Assembly (NCBI GenBank): GCA_024500155.1
Contig: CM044874.1
Span: 6,463,001-6,527,000 of the forward strand
Length of the DNA: 64,000 nucleotides
DNA from: Chenopodium formosanum
Lineage: Eukaryota; Streptophyta; Magnoliopsida; Caryophyllales; Amaranthaceae
Reading direction: 5' to 3'
Position numbers and translations under genes: made by a program. The notes beneath the pieces were generated by a model that saw nothing but the letters and a program-made list of their open reading frames with translations, had not been told where the DNA came from and did no database searches. Positions 1-11,341 of this stretch are shown here, piece by piece; position 1 is the first letter of the stretch, and each line of letters begins with the position of its first letter.

Positions 1-2211
1 GTACTTTTCACCCTTTTTTTGGGTCAATTAATTTCCTTCACTTTGGCAACTACCAGCTTTGCTGCTTCTTATTTAGCGACTCGTGGTAAGTTACCTTCTT
101 TATTTTTGGTTCGGGGACAAGTTAGAACGAGCATTTTATTAATGTAATTAAACTTCTCATTTCTGGTTTACTAACAGATATTATATACGTACTACGTATG
201 AAACATCAAGATTCATTCAATTGGATTTTTTTTTTTTTTTTCAATTTCAATTTTGTATAATTTTGTGTTTATTTATGACAGGTGTTGATGCCCCAGTGAC
301 ACAGTCATTCTTTACTTACTTAGGTTTGACTTCAATTTATGGAAGTATCATGCTCTTTAGGCGTGAGAAATTACTGGTATGCTCAGTCTTACAAAGTTTT
401 GTATTGACTTATTTTATACAGTACTTTGTATCAAATTCCGTCTATATCATTGTTAAGATCCTTTATTTATAGTAAGGACCTGTACCCTTCAACTTAATTT
501 CAGCTTAGTTCCTAATTTTCTTTCTCTCATAAACAATTCAGTTTAGTTTAGCTCAATTCAGGCCCTAACTCTATATGTACCCAAAAATAGAAAATATCTA
601 CTTGTGTTAATATGCCCAATTATGCATAGATGATGATTTTTTTTTTTTTTGTCGGAATTTGGACATGCAGGTGCCTTGGTATTATTATGCCCTCTTAGCA
701 TTTGTTGATGTCCAAGGGAATTTTCTTTGTAAGTTAAGTACATTTCTTTATAGTGCTACTATGTATCATACTTCGGTATTCCTTAACATAGGCAGATAAG
801 TTCTTCACTGCTTGTTATTGGTATTGCAAAAAACTTTCATATTGTGGCTAGTGATCAATTTCGAGTTTTGGGTTCTTGTTGTGTCGAATATAAGATTCAA
901 GTTCATGGCACGTATTGTTGTCTAGGATAAGAGAAGTGATGAAATGGTTACAAACTTACAATTGAATGCCAAACTTTATGATTACATCCGTACACTTTCG
1001 AATTCTCTTACATTTTCTGATGTAAGATGAATGTCTCAAGTTTTACTGCTGACTTATCAGCACAGATTTGTATAATTGTATGTGTTGCATAAGTTGGCAC
1101 CTTGCTGGTTCGATTGCTCAAATATGTTGCTATCTCATTTTGAGATTTTCAGCAATCTCTTTGTTTTTTATGGGCATGTTAAGTCTTGGCTTATTGTATT
1201 ACCCATAGATTTCTATGAAAATGAAATGAGCGAGGAAAATCTGATTATGTACTGATTATACTCTATAATTTGTTTTCCAATGTTTTGCACATATATAACG
1301 CATGTAATAGTATATTGTGTATATGTGTACATTGTTAACAGTTTAATTTTTATTTGTATGAATCCTCTTCTTTAAACTTTTTAGAATTTTCATCTGTTGT
1401 TTTTTATTGATATGTTGTATTTGTATTGCTGATGAATTTTCTGATTATATAGATTCTTGTATGCAGGTATTAAGGCATTCCAGTATACATCCATCACAAG
1501 TGTGACGCTATTTGACTGCTGGACTATAGTTTGGGTGATGATTTTGACATGGGCTTTACTAGGCACAAGATACACTGTATGGCAGTACATTGGAGCTGCA
1601 ACATGTGTAGTTGGCCTTTGCTTCGCTCTCCTCTCTGATGCTGGGATTGGCGGTGGAGGTTATAAGTGTTTCTTTATATCATGAAATGTTTTTGTTGGTT
1701 TTTACTTTTGCAGTTTTGCCTATTGCCTTTGAGAAAACTGCAGTATATGATTCAGAAGCCTCTCAGCTTGCAATTTAATTTGTTCTCTCAAGTTCCTTTT
1801 GACATTGTAATTCTCAAATATCGGTTATGAACATTAGATATTCTTTCATGCATTCAGCTAAGATAAGCAAACACAATGTCAGAGAACATGTCTTAACCAT
1901 CCAGCTATTTAAATGTTTTGCTCATCATAGTATGTAGTTATAGCAACTACCAATAACGGCAAATCAATGGTCTACTGTTGTATCTACAAGCCGGTGTGCT
2001 GCATGTAATCTTTTTTAAAATGCCAAAGACTGAAACAATGTAACTTTTTGCTAAAAGGCTAAAGCAATGTATAGTATGTCTGAATTGATATTGTTCTAAT
2101 ATGAACCATTGAAGACAGTATCGAGTAGGCCTAAGTTGATGCAGTTTTGGACACATAAATACAAGATAGATGAAAATTAACCCTTCATTGGCTTGGCTTC
2201 AGATTCTCTAA

Positions 2212-2250
<39 letters not shown>

Positions 2251-3779
2251 CAGTAGTCACCATTAAAGCTGTTAATGAAGTAATAATGGACAAGGCCGAT
2301 TTAGCTTTACATTCTTCATTGATTTTTTCAGGTGGATCTAGACCTCTTTTTGGTGATTTTCTTGTAACAGTTGCAACTCTGTTTTATGCATTGAGTAATG
2401 TTGGTGAGGTAAGTTGTTCACGATTATCTATCTGTACTAGTTCAATTGCATTCCTTTTGTCCTGCACTATCTTGCTATTGCATCTACCTATACATCATAG
2501 TCTAACATCAAGTATCTCGAACTATAAAACAATGAAACTACATTACTGAAAATGTTTCAGTCTGGCCTATAGACAATTTGGTCTCAGTCATATTCCTGCA
2601 ACTGTTAGCACGATGTTTGCTTGTCTTCTTTTCTCTAACGTGCTCAAAAACCCTGTATGCAGGAGTTCTGTGTCAAACAGAAAGACATCGTTGAAGTAAT
2701 TTCAATGCTTGGTGTCTTTGGAATGCTGGTGAGCATATGTCAGATGTATCCTTGTATAGCTGCTATATACCTGTTTATTAGTTTTCAAGATTCAAGCATC
2801 ATGTTGCATAGCGATAACTCTCTAGAAATTGTTTCAATCCATAACTTTTTATCAGTACACTATTCGAAAGGCACAATTTGGAAGCAATTGAGTGGTCTAT
2901 GGATATTGTAAGTATAAGATTTTAGCATAAGATACTCGATCAGTCCTGGCATTCTCTGAAATGGCTCCTCTGAAATGGTAGAATGACTGATTTTAATTTA
3001 TTTCAGATACTAGTATTTGCTGGATTTGCAGTAGGAACTTGTTTGTTCTACAGCCTTGTTCCTTTAATTTTTAAGGTAGGGCGCGTTTAACCTTCCTATA
3101 TAATTACATGTGTATTGATTCTGTTCAACTCTGATTCTTTCTAAGATCAAGTTAATTACTGCTTTTTGGTGAGGAGAATTGTTCATTCTGTTTTTGATGT
3201 GTATGCGTACCTTCGTGTGTAGCTAAGTGGAGCTACATTGTTCAATCTATCTATACTTACATCTGATATGTGGGCAGTTGTCATCCGCATACTATTTTAT
3301 CACGAGGAGGTACTAATTTAACCCTTATTATCCTTGATATACAAGTTCATGCATGATTAATTCTAAATTTTACAACTTTATGATGGATTAGACCTGTAAT
3401 TCTTGAATTGAACTGTTGATGTGATAAGAGAACTTTTTTCTGTATGTACAGGTTAATTGGCTATATTATGTATCTTTCGCAATCGTGGTTGTGGGACTAG
3501 TCATCTACTGCAAAACGTACACACTGATATCTCTCAAGCATCTTCTTTTCCGTTGTCTAAATTTTATAATGCAATTGCGGTCCATGTTTATTTCCCATCT
3601 GTGATCTAAAAAATTGTCTTCATTATTCTGTTGAGTATGGATGCTAACTTTTTGCTAATTTTCGTAGTGAGAACAAATCTGAACCAATAGAAGCTGATAT
3701 GGATGGGCAATCGAGTGTACAATATGAAGTTCTTGGTGAAGAAAGCTTAGTGTCAAGAGACGGTTCATTTAGAGCATGA
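1..3779 (+). CDS. SLC35F/DUF914-family multi-pass transporter, 5'-truncated by window edge
   Basis: Eleven exons with GT-AG junctions can be joined in one frame: 1-85, 282-376, 671-728, 1467-1658, 2332-2408, 2663-2745, 2856-2907, 3007-3075, 3223-3309, 3452-3516 and 3668-3779 (TGA). They give 324 codons, so probably only the N-terminal tail is missing. Family-typical stretches are GVDAPVTQSFFTYL (exon 2), ALLAFVDVQGNFL (exon 3), KAFQYTSITSVTLFDCW (exon 4), LFERHNLEAIEWSMDI (exon 7), TSDMWAVVIRI (exon 9) and a hydrophilic acidic tail. Hydrophobic segments recur as expected for about ten membrane helices of the drug/metabolite transporter fold. The family includes nucleotide-sugar-like transporters of internal membranes; the substrate of plant DUF914 members is not something I can state. 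Intron 4 carries a 34-base T tract (2214-2247). No frame break is visible, so I read it as a functional gene. Confidence 0.93.
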
Positions 3780-3893
3780 GAGGTCGAAAATGAATCTAAA
3801 GGGCCTTAACCATGCTGTAGTACCCTACTGAGTAATGAGTATACATTACTTCTTGTCCATGTTCATTGCATAATACTACATATGTTGTGACTA

Positions 3894-3926
<33 letters not shown>

Positions 3927-4090
3927 CAAACTTAGCTCAACTTATTTTAACAAACTAAATGCTGACTCGGATAAGTGGTTATTTATAACAACTTTGCTGA
4001 CTCAGCTGAACTTTGTTCATAGCCTGTAAATTGTTGCTGGACCTTGAGTTGGGCTTGACGTTGTTTTATTGCAAAAGCTGGTCCACCAGT
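3780..4090 (+). other. 3' UTR and downstream flank of the transporter gene
   Basis: This stretch follows the TGA. An AT-rich segment with a TTGCATAATA-type element near 3866 could serve as a poly(A) signal, and a 25-base T tract at 3899-3923 lies beyond it. No ORF or RNA gene is supported. The exact cleavage site cannot be read from the sequence. Confidence 0.4.
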
Positions 4091-4094
4091 ATCA

Positions 4095-4235
4095 ATATTT
4101 TTATTTTTTGGTGTTCCACTCGGATCACCCTTAGGGCATATACAGAAGCGGGGCTTAATTTTGAGTGGTTAAATTTTAGTCCCCAAATCGAAAGGGAAGT
4201 TTTAACCACTTGAGTTATCCCTCACTCTCAGAGAG
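4095..4235 (-). repeat. decayed tRNA-derived SINE-like fragment
   Basis: On the minus strand it reads GAGGGATAACTCAAGTGGTT followed by a purine/pyrimidine run and a GATTTGGGGAC stretch. The 12-mer at 4206-4217 matches the RNA polymerase III A-box consensus TRGYNNARNNGG with one mismatch. The same head sequence occurs in the better preserved copy at 26097-26196. No clear target duplication is visible here, so this is an old or partial copy. Confidence 0.45.
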
Positions 4236-4419
4236 TATTGTTTATTCGCCTTTTAAAGCTGTGTACAAAAGATAATGAGTTAGCGTTGAAAGTATGTTAA
4301 GTTATAATGGGTTAGCTTTTAAGGAATACATTAAGTTGATTTTAGTTCATTTCAAAGTAAATAAAAAAAGTTGACTTAGTTGAGCAATATATTTACTCTG
4401 TAAATCATATGACATTTTG

Positions 4420-5025
4420 GGTTAGTGTGACCCAAATTCTATAGCCCAACTTATTATATGTCTTAAGATTTCTCAAAATTTCTAGAAAATTCTAAAATAA
4501 TGGAGAAATTGATGGAGAATGGTGGAGGAATTTAGAAGCTCAAGAGCTTGTGTGTAGAAAAGTCCACACACTTCCTCCAACTCCTTACATCACCTATAAA
4601 TATAAGGTGTTGGGCATCATTTGGAGCATGTTTCCACCTACATATCCTCCAATGATACCCTCATACACTCTATAAGTGTCTCTCTATGCTTAGTGAGAAT
4701 TTACCTACAAATATTGCTCTCTAAGATATCTATCATGATCGGGGTTTCTACCTACACACAATCTCCCTAATCCACTATCTTTATTTTGTACTACTCCTTT
4801 GGGAGTTCCTATATTGAGAGTTTCTTGTAACACTCAACCTTTCAAGGGTTCTTGTACTATTTTTTTTTTCAATTTATTTTCGATGCTCATCGTTCGTAGA
4901 TTTTTTGATAATTTTTCCCACGTTACATATTGTGTGTTCATTTCTTTCTACTTATCTTGCCTTTATCTTTCTTCTAATTAATCAATATATACATCTTTAA
5001 TTTGCTTCCACTATGCACTCACCAA
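4420..5025 (+). repeat. possible LTR/promoter fragment of an unidentified retroelement
   Basis: It has a TATA box inside a near-palindrome (CACCTATAAATATAAGGTG, 4591-4609). A CT-rich leader with repeated cctac and cac stretches follows, and a TTGTAA/T-rich end comes near 4825-4870, which is the usual look of an LTR R-U5 region. A left edge TGTGACCC at 4426 is possible, but I found no matching right edge or target duplication. The assignment rests on composition only. Confidence 0.3.
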
Positions 5026-5925
5026 TTGATATGAAATAACCAAGGAAAACAAGAAAAAGGGGAATATTCAAGTAACAACAATATCAAATCAACAAAACAA
5101 GATAAACCTATCTCAACAATCACCAAAATATATGAATAGGAGTTCTTAATCAAAACTAACACAAAGTAAAGCTAGGATTAAGGTGTAACCACAAAAATTA
5201 CAAGTTAGCAATCACAAAGAAAACAAATAATCACATAGATTATGGGTGGAGAGAAAAAGTCTCATTGATTACAAAATCAAGCAAAAAGTTCATCAAAAAT
5301 TTAATTGCAAAACATTCTTAAAAATGAACTTAAATAGTCTATAGAAAGCTGACTGAAAACGAGAAAAGGACTGTTCGAACACTGGGTAGGTTCAATCAGA
5401 CTGCTGGGTAGGTTCGGCCGAACCAAGAGTTAGGTTCGGTCGAACTTCCTTGCCCTTGGTTCAATTAAAATTTTGGTGTTCGACTCCTCCAGCAAAAATT
5501 GTGAAGTCTAATTTGAAACTGCCTTGGAGGTTTGATCGGACTCGCCTCGGTTCGATCGAACTTCCCTGTTGCTCGCGACTGCCTGGACAACTCAACTTCA
5601 AACGTTCATAACTTCTTCGTTGCTTCACTTTCTTGCTCAAATTTGGCATGTGACCTATCGTTGGAAAGCTCTTGAATTCTACTTTCATCTCCAACTTGAA
5701 TCACCTAAAAATTCCTTTTAACGAATGAGATATAGTTGAATGAAGTGGTTGCATCATATATTGATAAGCTTCTTCAATTCCCTCTCATCATTGTTCTCAT
5801 TCTTTATCTTCAACTATCAATTGTAAAATCAAGATACAAGCATTAATTTTATTAACCTAAGTCACGTCATAACATAGAGAATTTATCCAAAAAGTAGATT
5901 GGAGCCATAAATGCCACAAAATGGA
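5026..5925. repeat. unassigned AT-rich repeat with interspersed GGTTCG(N)TCGAAC palindromes
   Basis: No gene is supported here. The first 300 bases are A-rich and look like the leader of an element in reverse orientation. Between 5390 and 5570 several copies of a partly palindromic motif appear (GGTTCGGCCGAACC near 5410, GGTTCGGTCGAAC near 5433, GGTTCGATCGAAC near 5550). The short ORF on the minus strand through these motifs has no family features. Confidence 0.4.
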
Positions 5926-6029
5926 TCATATAGTCGCGCAACTCGTAGTTTTCAATGATGCTCCCGCATCACCAACCCTAATAGCAGCAATGATATCCGA
6001 TCCACCAAACAGCAAAACCAATGAAATCA

Positions 6030-6680
6030 ACTTGTAGGACGTGCCGTGAACAAATTTTTGAAAAACAAACACGGGCACGGCACAAGCCCGGCAGACGGAA
6101 CGATCACTCGGCCATGGCACGACCCATAGCAAGACACGTGGCCCGCCTGGCACAACCCGACCCTTGCAAAGTTATTGTACAATTTTTGTATTATCGAATC
6201 CCATATTTCGTATAATAAAATAAGCTATAAAATTAAGTTATTCACCAATTATTGTACGATTTTTAATCATCATTATAAATTATTGTATTATCGATTTATT
6301 GTACCGGCATATAATAAAATAAGTTATTCATCAATTTTTAAGTTATCGGCTTATTGCACTCGTAAATTTTTTAATTATATGCATTGTTGCTTTTTGCTAA
6401 ATAATACGGAGTAATAAAATAATACAAAAACATAAGCATAAGTTAATAAAATTATTCAATATACTCATTTTCAAAGTTGTTAAAAAATATATATATCGAT
6501 TTTTTAAAAATTAAAATATGGAAAAACCGGGGCGGCCTGCTGCCCAGCCCGCCAGGCACGTGGGTCGTGTCGTGTCGTAAGCTGGGGTGTGCCAAAAGGT
6601 GGCACGAAACGGGATGACCCGCCATAAAGCAGGCATGGCACGGCCCGCAATAGCTCGGCACGTCACGATGCCCACCTTTA
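6030..6680. mobile_element. hAT-like non-autonomous element remnant, GGCACG-rich ends
   Basis: Both ends are rich in GGCACGG/GCCCGGC words and the centre is AT-rich. This arrangement is common in plant hAT-type non-autonomous elements. The right end reads on the minus strand as TAAAGGTGGGCATCGTGACG, a plausible hAT terminus. The matching left terminus is missing or decayed and no 8-bp duplication is visible. The ORFs drawn through it are compositional. Confidence 0.45.
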
Positions 6681-6685
6681 CTTAT

Positions 6686-7051
6686 GGGGCGTTTGGTCGG
6701 AGGGATGGGATTAAGTGGGATAAGAAGGTGGAATTAATAGATTGGACAAGGATAAAAATAGTGTATTCCATTGTTTGGTATGGGTTGAGATTAAATTAAG
6801 ATAACTAATAAAAATTCAAAATTACCCTTACTATCCTTTCATAACTCTTTTCTTCTTTCTCTTTCATTAACGGTAGAAATGTCTTTTACCCATTAAATTT
6901 AACATCCCTTATACCACCCCCTTTAGTTATTAATTTGGAGGGAAATATTATTCCCCTTCTAATCTCCATCCCTCTAAACAAACAAAAGACTTCTTATATC
7001 CCTCCTCTTTTATCCCATCAACCCTCTTTTATCCCTCTAACCAAACACCTT
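6686..7051. mobile_element. MITE with GGCGTTTGGT / ACCAAACACC terminal inverted repeats
   Basis: The left arm starts GGGGCGTTTGGTCGGAGGGAT and the right arm ends ATCCCTCTAACCAAACACC, so the arms are inverted copies. The repeat extends inwards through AGGGATGGGATTAAG-like and CCCTCCTCTTTTATCCC-like stretches. The length is about 365 bp with no coding capacity. The TIR type resembles PIF/Harbinger MITEs, but I could not confirm the 3-bp target duplication. Confidence 0.6.
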
Positions 7052-7056
7052 CATAT

Positions 7057-7836
7057 TTCACTAAAATGTTAATTAAAATTAACTATGGTTAGATTTATTA
7101 AAGAAAAAAAAACTCTAAAAAATCAACCACCAACCATCTACCTCCACCACCTCCTTCACGGAAACCCTAACCTTACTAGCTCACCTAAGCCACGACAAAG
7201 GGCTAGGTTCTTAGAGGAGAGAGAAGGAGGGAGGTATTCGGGGTAGAATGGGTCTGAGCGGAGGGGAGAGAGAGGGGGGGAAGGTCATGAGTTGTGGTTT
7301 GAGGAGGAACGCTACGATTTGGAAGTCGTGATGGTGGTTGTAGTTTGGGGCAACAGTGACGAATTAACGACTGGCGGTGTTGGTGGATGATGTGACTGCG
7401 CCTGTCGCTGCAATTTGATCCTGGGAGTAGGGGAATGGTGTATGCGATTTGGAGGTTGGTGGTGACTAAAAAGTTGGTGGTTGTTGCGATGGAAATGCCA
7501 GGAGGTTGCAATTATTGTTGAAGTAGAACGGTGTGCTTGCTGCCATTGCAGTTTAATACAGAAAACAGGGCAATGTGATGTGGTGTTTGCGTCATAGAGG
7601 TGACGTAGGAGGAAGAGGAGAGAGAAGGAGGGTCATGGGCGGGGTTTTGGGTTGGCGGTGGTCAGGAGGAGCTGAGGTACCGTTGCTGGAAATGGAGATG
7701 TGGCTGGGCAAGTGGGGAAGGTGGTGGTAGATGTGGCTGCATTCGTGGTTGGATAAAATTTTTTAGTTTTTTAATTTTTTTTAAAAAATAAAATAAAATT
7801 TAACCATAGTTAATGTTAATTAATTATTTAATGAAA
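7057..7836. mobile_element. inverted-repeat element with ~35-bp TIRs
   Basis: The left arm includes TTAATTAAAATTAACTATGG, and the right arm carries its reverse complement around 7795-7822 (CCATAGTTAATGTTAATTAA). The interior is GC-rich purine/pyrimidine-skewed sequence (7200-7740) with a minus-strand ORF rich in Pro, Ser and Thr, which I regard as compositional. The long TIR plus GC-rich cargo resembles the MULEs elsewhere in the window, but no 9-bp duplication was found. Confidence 0.5.
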
Positions 7837-7885
7837 TAAGGTTATAAGTGGGCTAAAGTTCTAAAAGAAGATCATTTTGTATATT

Positions 7886-9816
7886 TGACAGGGTAAAGTC
7901 GTATCCCCTAATAAAAAATAATTCCTAAATCCTCTAACTAATGTAGATAGGGAAGTAGGGTCGAATCCACATAGAAACGAGTCTTTCTATTCCTGATTAA
8001 CTAATATAATCTAGATTATGAATTAACCAATATATAAATTTGAATATGAAACTAAACTACGAAGATTAAGAATAAGGAGGAAACAATGAATAAAAGGATC
8101 TAGGGCATAGGTTTACCAGTAAATAATATTCCAGGGTAGAATATAATAATCATTCATCAATGCATATATTAATCAGATCATAAAGGGCTTTCGCTACGTA
8201 TTACAATCACACAATTAATTTACCGGTATTAAATCTCATCTTTCGAATCTCGACTTAACCATTTATAAATTAGGAAAAATTGAAAACAATAATCCCACCT
8301 ATTCTCAATTTGCTCAAAACGAGCCGACCTTTGCAAAATCTGGGAACAAGCTCACCTTTACCCCTTATTTTCTTTAAACGGTCCCTTTTACAGGTTACCT
8401 GATGAGAAGGTTATTTATTTTTTTTAATTTTTTTTTCTTTGATCATCTTCACCACCATAATCACCAGCACCTTTCACCATAACTACCAGTCTACTACATC
8501 ACCACCTAACACCTCCATTGTTGAACCAAATTGACTCCCACACCCACCACAGCCTCACCACTGACCAGTGACCACCACCACAATCCACAACCCCCTTAAC
8601 TGAAGCCCATTCTGCCCCGAAATCCACCGTGTGTACTAGGGCTCCACCCCACACAACCCCAAAATCAAACAATAATTGAAGTTGAAGGTGCCCAAGAGTT
8701 TAAAAAAATACTCAATTAGATTTCCAAAGTAATCGAAAACAAAATTACTTGCTTCTAGGTGGGTTTTGTACGGCGACGAAGGGGCGAGGGTGATTTGGTT
8801 CGTGGGGTAAGGTGGATGAGTTACTTCGGCAGAGAAAGGATAAGCAGGGGAAGGGGTTGATTTGGGGAAGATGACGGTGGTCGTTAGGAGTGAATAAGGG
8901 CTAGTTTCAGTCCGGTGGGATTATCTATCAAGCCGAATGGCTTTGTTGATTATTGCTGGTGGTGGGTTGGTGGCTTGCTGTTGTGAGAGGAAGAAGGTTG
9001 TGTGGTGATGGGCGGCTGTTGGAAGCGGTGGTCGATGTAGGGTGCTGGCTGTGGTCAGTTAGTTAAGGCTCGGTGGTTGTATGGCTTTGCTGATTGCCGA
9101 TGATGGGTCGGTCGGCGGGAAAGGGCCGGGGGTAGCTATGGTGGTGGTGGGGGCTGAGTCAGGAGGAAGGAGGTGTTTTTCTTTTTATTTTTTTAAAAAA
9201 ATTTATTTTTTTTTTAGATTTTTAAGCTAATAACCAATTAGAAGGTGACACATGGCAAGTCACCTTCTAACACCGGTTACCAAATTATAAAACTGGTCAA
9301 AGGCTTGTTTTGAGAAAATAAGGGGCAAAGGTTAGCCCGTTCCCAGAATATGCAAAGGTTGACTTGTTTTGAGCAGGTTGAACAAAGGTGGGATTATTCT
9401 TTTCAATTTTTCCTATAAATTAACCTGCCTATTGAAACTAGACCTAAACATTAATTCTCATCTGTCGAATCTCGAATCAATATTGTTAAACTCATGCATA
9501 AAAGATCTGTGCAAATCTAGTCACAGAGCATTAAATCAATCAATAGGAAATTAATCTAGCATTGACAATCAACAACAATAAATTATCCTTTCATATTATT
9601 TATGGATCCCCACGAACCCTAGAAATAAAACTACTCACACATAATAGAAACTAAACTAATAAAAGCAATAAAGCAAGACATGATTAAAGGAATAAAATAA
9701 ACAACTAAGATTAAGAGAAGAGAAATCGTTACCAAAATAAATCTGGAATTAAGAGTAGATTAAGAACAAAGGTTTAAGAGAAAGAAAATCTAAGAGAACA
9801 ATTAAGAGAGTAAAGA

Positions 9817-9847
<31 letters not shown>

Positions 9848-10066
9848 CCTAAAATCGTATTACGGAGGAGTATTTATGCTCCGTACAAATCCTAAGTTAA
9901 AACAAACTAAAACGACGTTAATCGCCCCCTTATAAATACACGCGCCCGATCGGGCGAGGCACCGCCCGATCGGGCGCGCCTTTTTGCTTCCTCAATACTA
10001 ATCTCGCGCCTGGCCTGGCGCGTCACCGGGCGCCAACCTTAGCTTCTCCTACCCGGCCGGGCGCCA
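7886..10066 (-). mobile_element. Athila-family LTR in inverted orientation, truncated, carrying a MULE
   Basis: Read on the minus strand it ends ...GATACGACTTTACCCTGTCA at 7886, identical to the 3' ends of the LTRs at 11202 and 20925. It also shares their CGCCCGATCGGGCG palindromes (9950-9990) and the TATA region (9861-9885). No primer-binding site follows the CA end, so it was a 3' or solo LTR. It lacks an internal segment of roughly 270 bp present in the direct copies, so it is a different member of the family. At its right it meets the truncated direct LTR near 10066. A MULE (8273-9413) sits inside it. Confidence 0.85.
8273..9413. mobile_element. MULE (Mutator-like), non-autonomous, with perfect 9-bp TSD
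   Basis: Ends GGAAAAATTGAAAACAATAA and its inverted match are flanked by the 9-bp direct repeat TATAAATTA at 8264-8272 and 9414-9422. Removing the insert restores a continuous LTR sequence matching the copies at 10576 and 20300. The TIRs run about 100 bp (AATCCCACCT, then a CAAAACGAGCC / GTTTTGAGCAGG pair). The interior is 900 bp of GC-rich, strand-skewed sequence (8450-9170) without an intact ORF. A 9-bp TSD is diagnostic for the Mutator superfamily. Confidence 0.9.
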
Positions 10067-11202
10067 ACCTTAGTTTTAATTTGTTTTAGCTTAGGATTTT
10101 TGTACGGAGTATAAATACTCCTCCGTAATACGTTTTTAGGATCACTTCTTCTTCTCTTCCTCTCCTCTTTACTCTTTCTTTACTCTCTTAATTATTCTCT
10201 TAGAATTCTTTCTCTAAACTTTTGTCCTTAATTCTTCCATTAATTCCAGATTACTTTTTGGTAACAATTTCTTCCCCTTTAATTTCAGTTATTTTATTTA
10301 CTCCCTTGATTATGCTTTTACTTATTTATTTGATTAGTTTAGTCATGATGATTTGTGAGTAGTTTAATTTCTAGGGTTTATGAGGATCTAATAAATAATA
10401 TGAAGGGGTAAATTATTGTTGTTGATTATCAATGCTAGATTAATTTCCTATTGATTGATTTGATGCTCTGTGACTAGATTAGGCCTATCTTTTATGCATG
10501 AGTTTGACAATATTGATTCAAGAATCGAGAGATGAGAATTAATGTTTAGGTCTAGTTTCAATAGGCAAGTTAATTTATAAATAGTTAAATCAAGATTCAA
10601 GAGATGAGATTTAATACCGGTAAATTAATTGTGTGATTGTAATACGTAGCGAGAGCCCTTTACAAACTGGTTAATTGATGCATTGATGATTGACTATTAT
10701 TGATTATTGGTATTGCATGATAATTTTTTATTGGATTGTTTTAATGTTTTACAATTGCGGCTTGTAAAAGTATAGCAATATTAAATTGATGAATCGAGCA
10801 GATGTTAATTTGATATTAAAGGCTATTTTCAATATGAACTTAGATCTAGTAAATTGCGAGAGCCTGTTAGATCTATGTTGATTAATAAATTGCGAGAGCC
10901 TGTTAATCATGTTATTTATGCAATGTCAATGATTGATTACTATGTTTTACCCTGGAGTATTATTTATTGGTGAACCTTTGCCCTAGATCCTTTCATATAT
11001 TGTTATCTTCCTATTCTCAACCTTAGTAGTTTAGTCTCTTACTTAATTATAAATATTGGTTACTTAAATAATTTATATTATAATAATAAATTAGAATTAA
11101 AAAGACCTGTTTCCCTGTGGAATTCGACCCTACTTCCCTATCTACTTTAGTTAGAGATTTAGGTAATTATTTTTGATTAGGGGATACGACTTTACCCTGT
11201 CA
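10067..11202 (+). mobile_element. Element A: truncated 5' LTR (Athila lineage)
   Basis: It matches the 3' LTR from about 19790 to 20925 with about 19 substitutions in about 1,135 bp by my count. The upstream part of the LTR (19252-19790 in the 3' copy) is missing and replaced by an inverted LTR. A TATA box sits in the inverted repeat GGAGTAT-AA-ATACTCC at 10106-10121. The CT-rich stretch 10145-10290 is the likely R/U5 leader. The LTR ends with CA at 11202, five bases before the primer site. Confidence 0.9.
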
Positions 11203-11207
11203 AAATT

Positions 11208-11225
11208 TGGCGCCGTTGCCGGGGA
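11208..11225 (+). other. primer-binding site of element A (tRNA-Asp type)
   Basis: TGGCGCCGTTGCCGGGGA lies five bases after the LTR end. It is the complement of a tRNA 3' end of the Asp type, the primer usual for Athila-lineage elements. It sets the element's orientation as + and its 5' LTR boundary. Confidence 0.9.
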
Positions 11226-11341
11226 AACGGTTTTATTTTTATTTCTGATTGTTTTTGTAGTCTAGATTATTTCTCTTTTGTCTCAGAGAGCGTTAGTTCT
11301 CTGAGACAAATCTCATATTTGCTTCTAGTTTTTTTTTGTTT

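Noticed and set aside
2193..2549. 118-codon ORF through a poly-Phe tract
   Set aside because: It is intron 4, exon 5 and the following intron of the transporter gene read through a 34-base T tract.
5203..5208. GTTAG as right-hand duplication of an LTR starting at 4426
   Set aside because: The 5-mer matches the left flank, but the would-be LTR end is CAA rather than CA and the sequence before it does not look like an LTR end.
7203..7511. 102-codon Pro/Thr/Ser-rich minus ORF
   Set aside because: Lies inside an inverted-repeat element in strand-skewed GC-rich sequence; no domain, likely compositional.
11208..11225. tRNA gene fragment
   Set aside because: Only 18 bases complementary to a tRNA 3' end; it is the primer-binding site next to the LTR.
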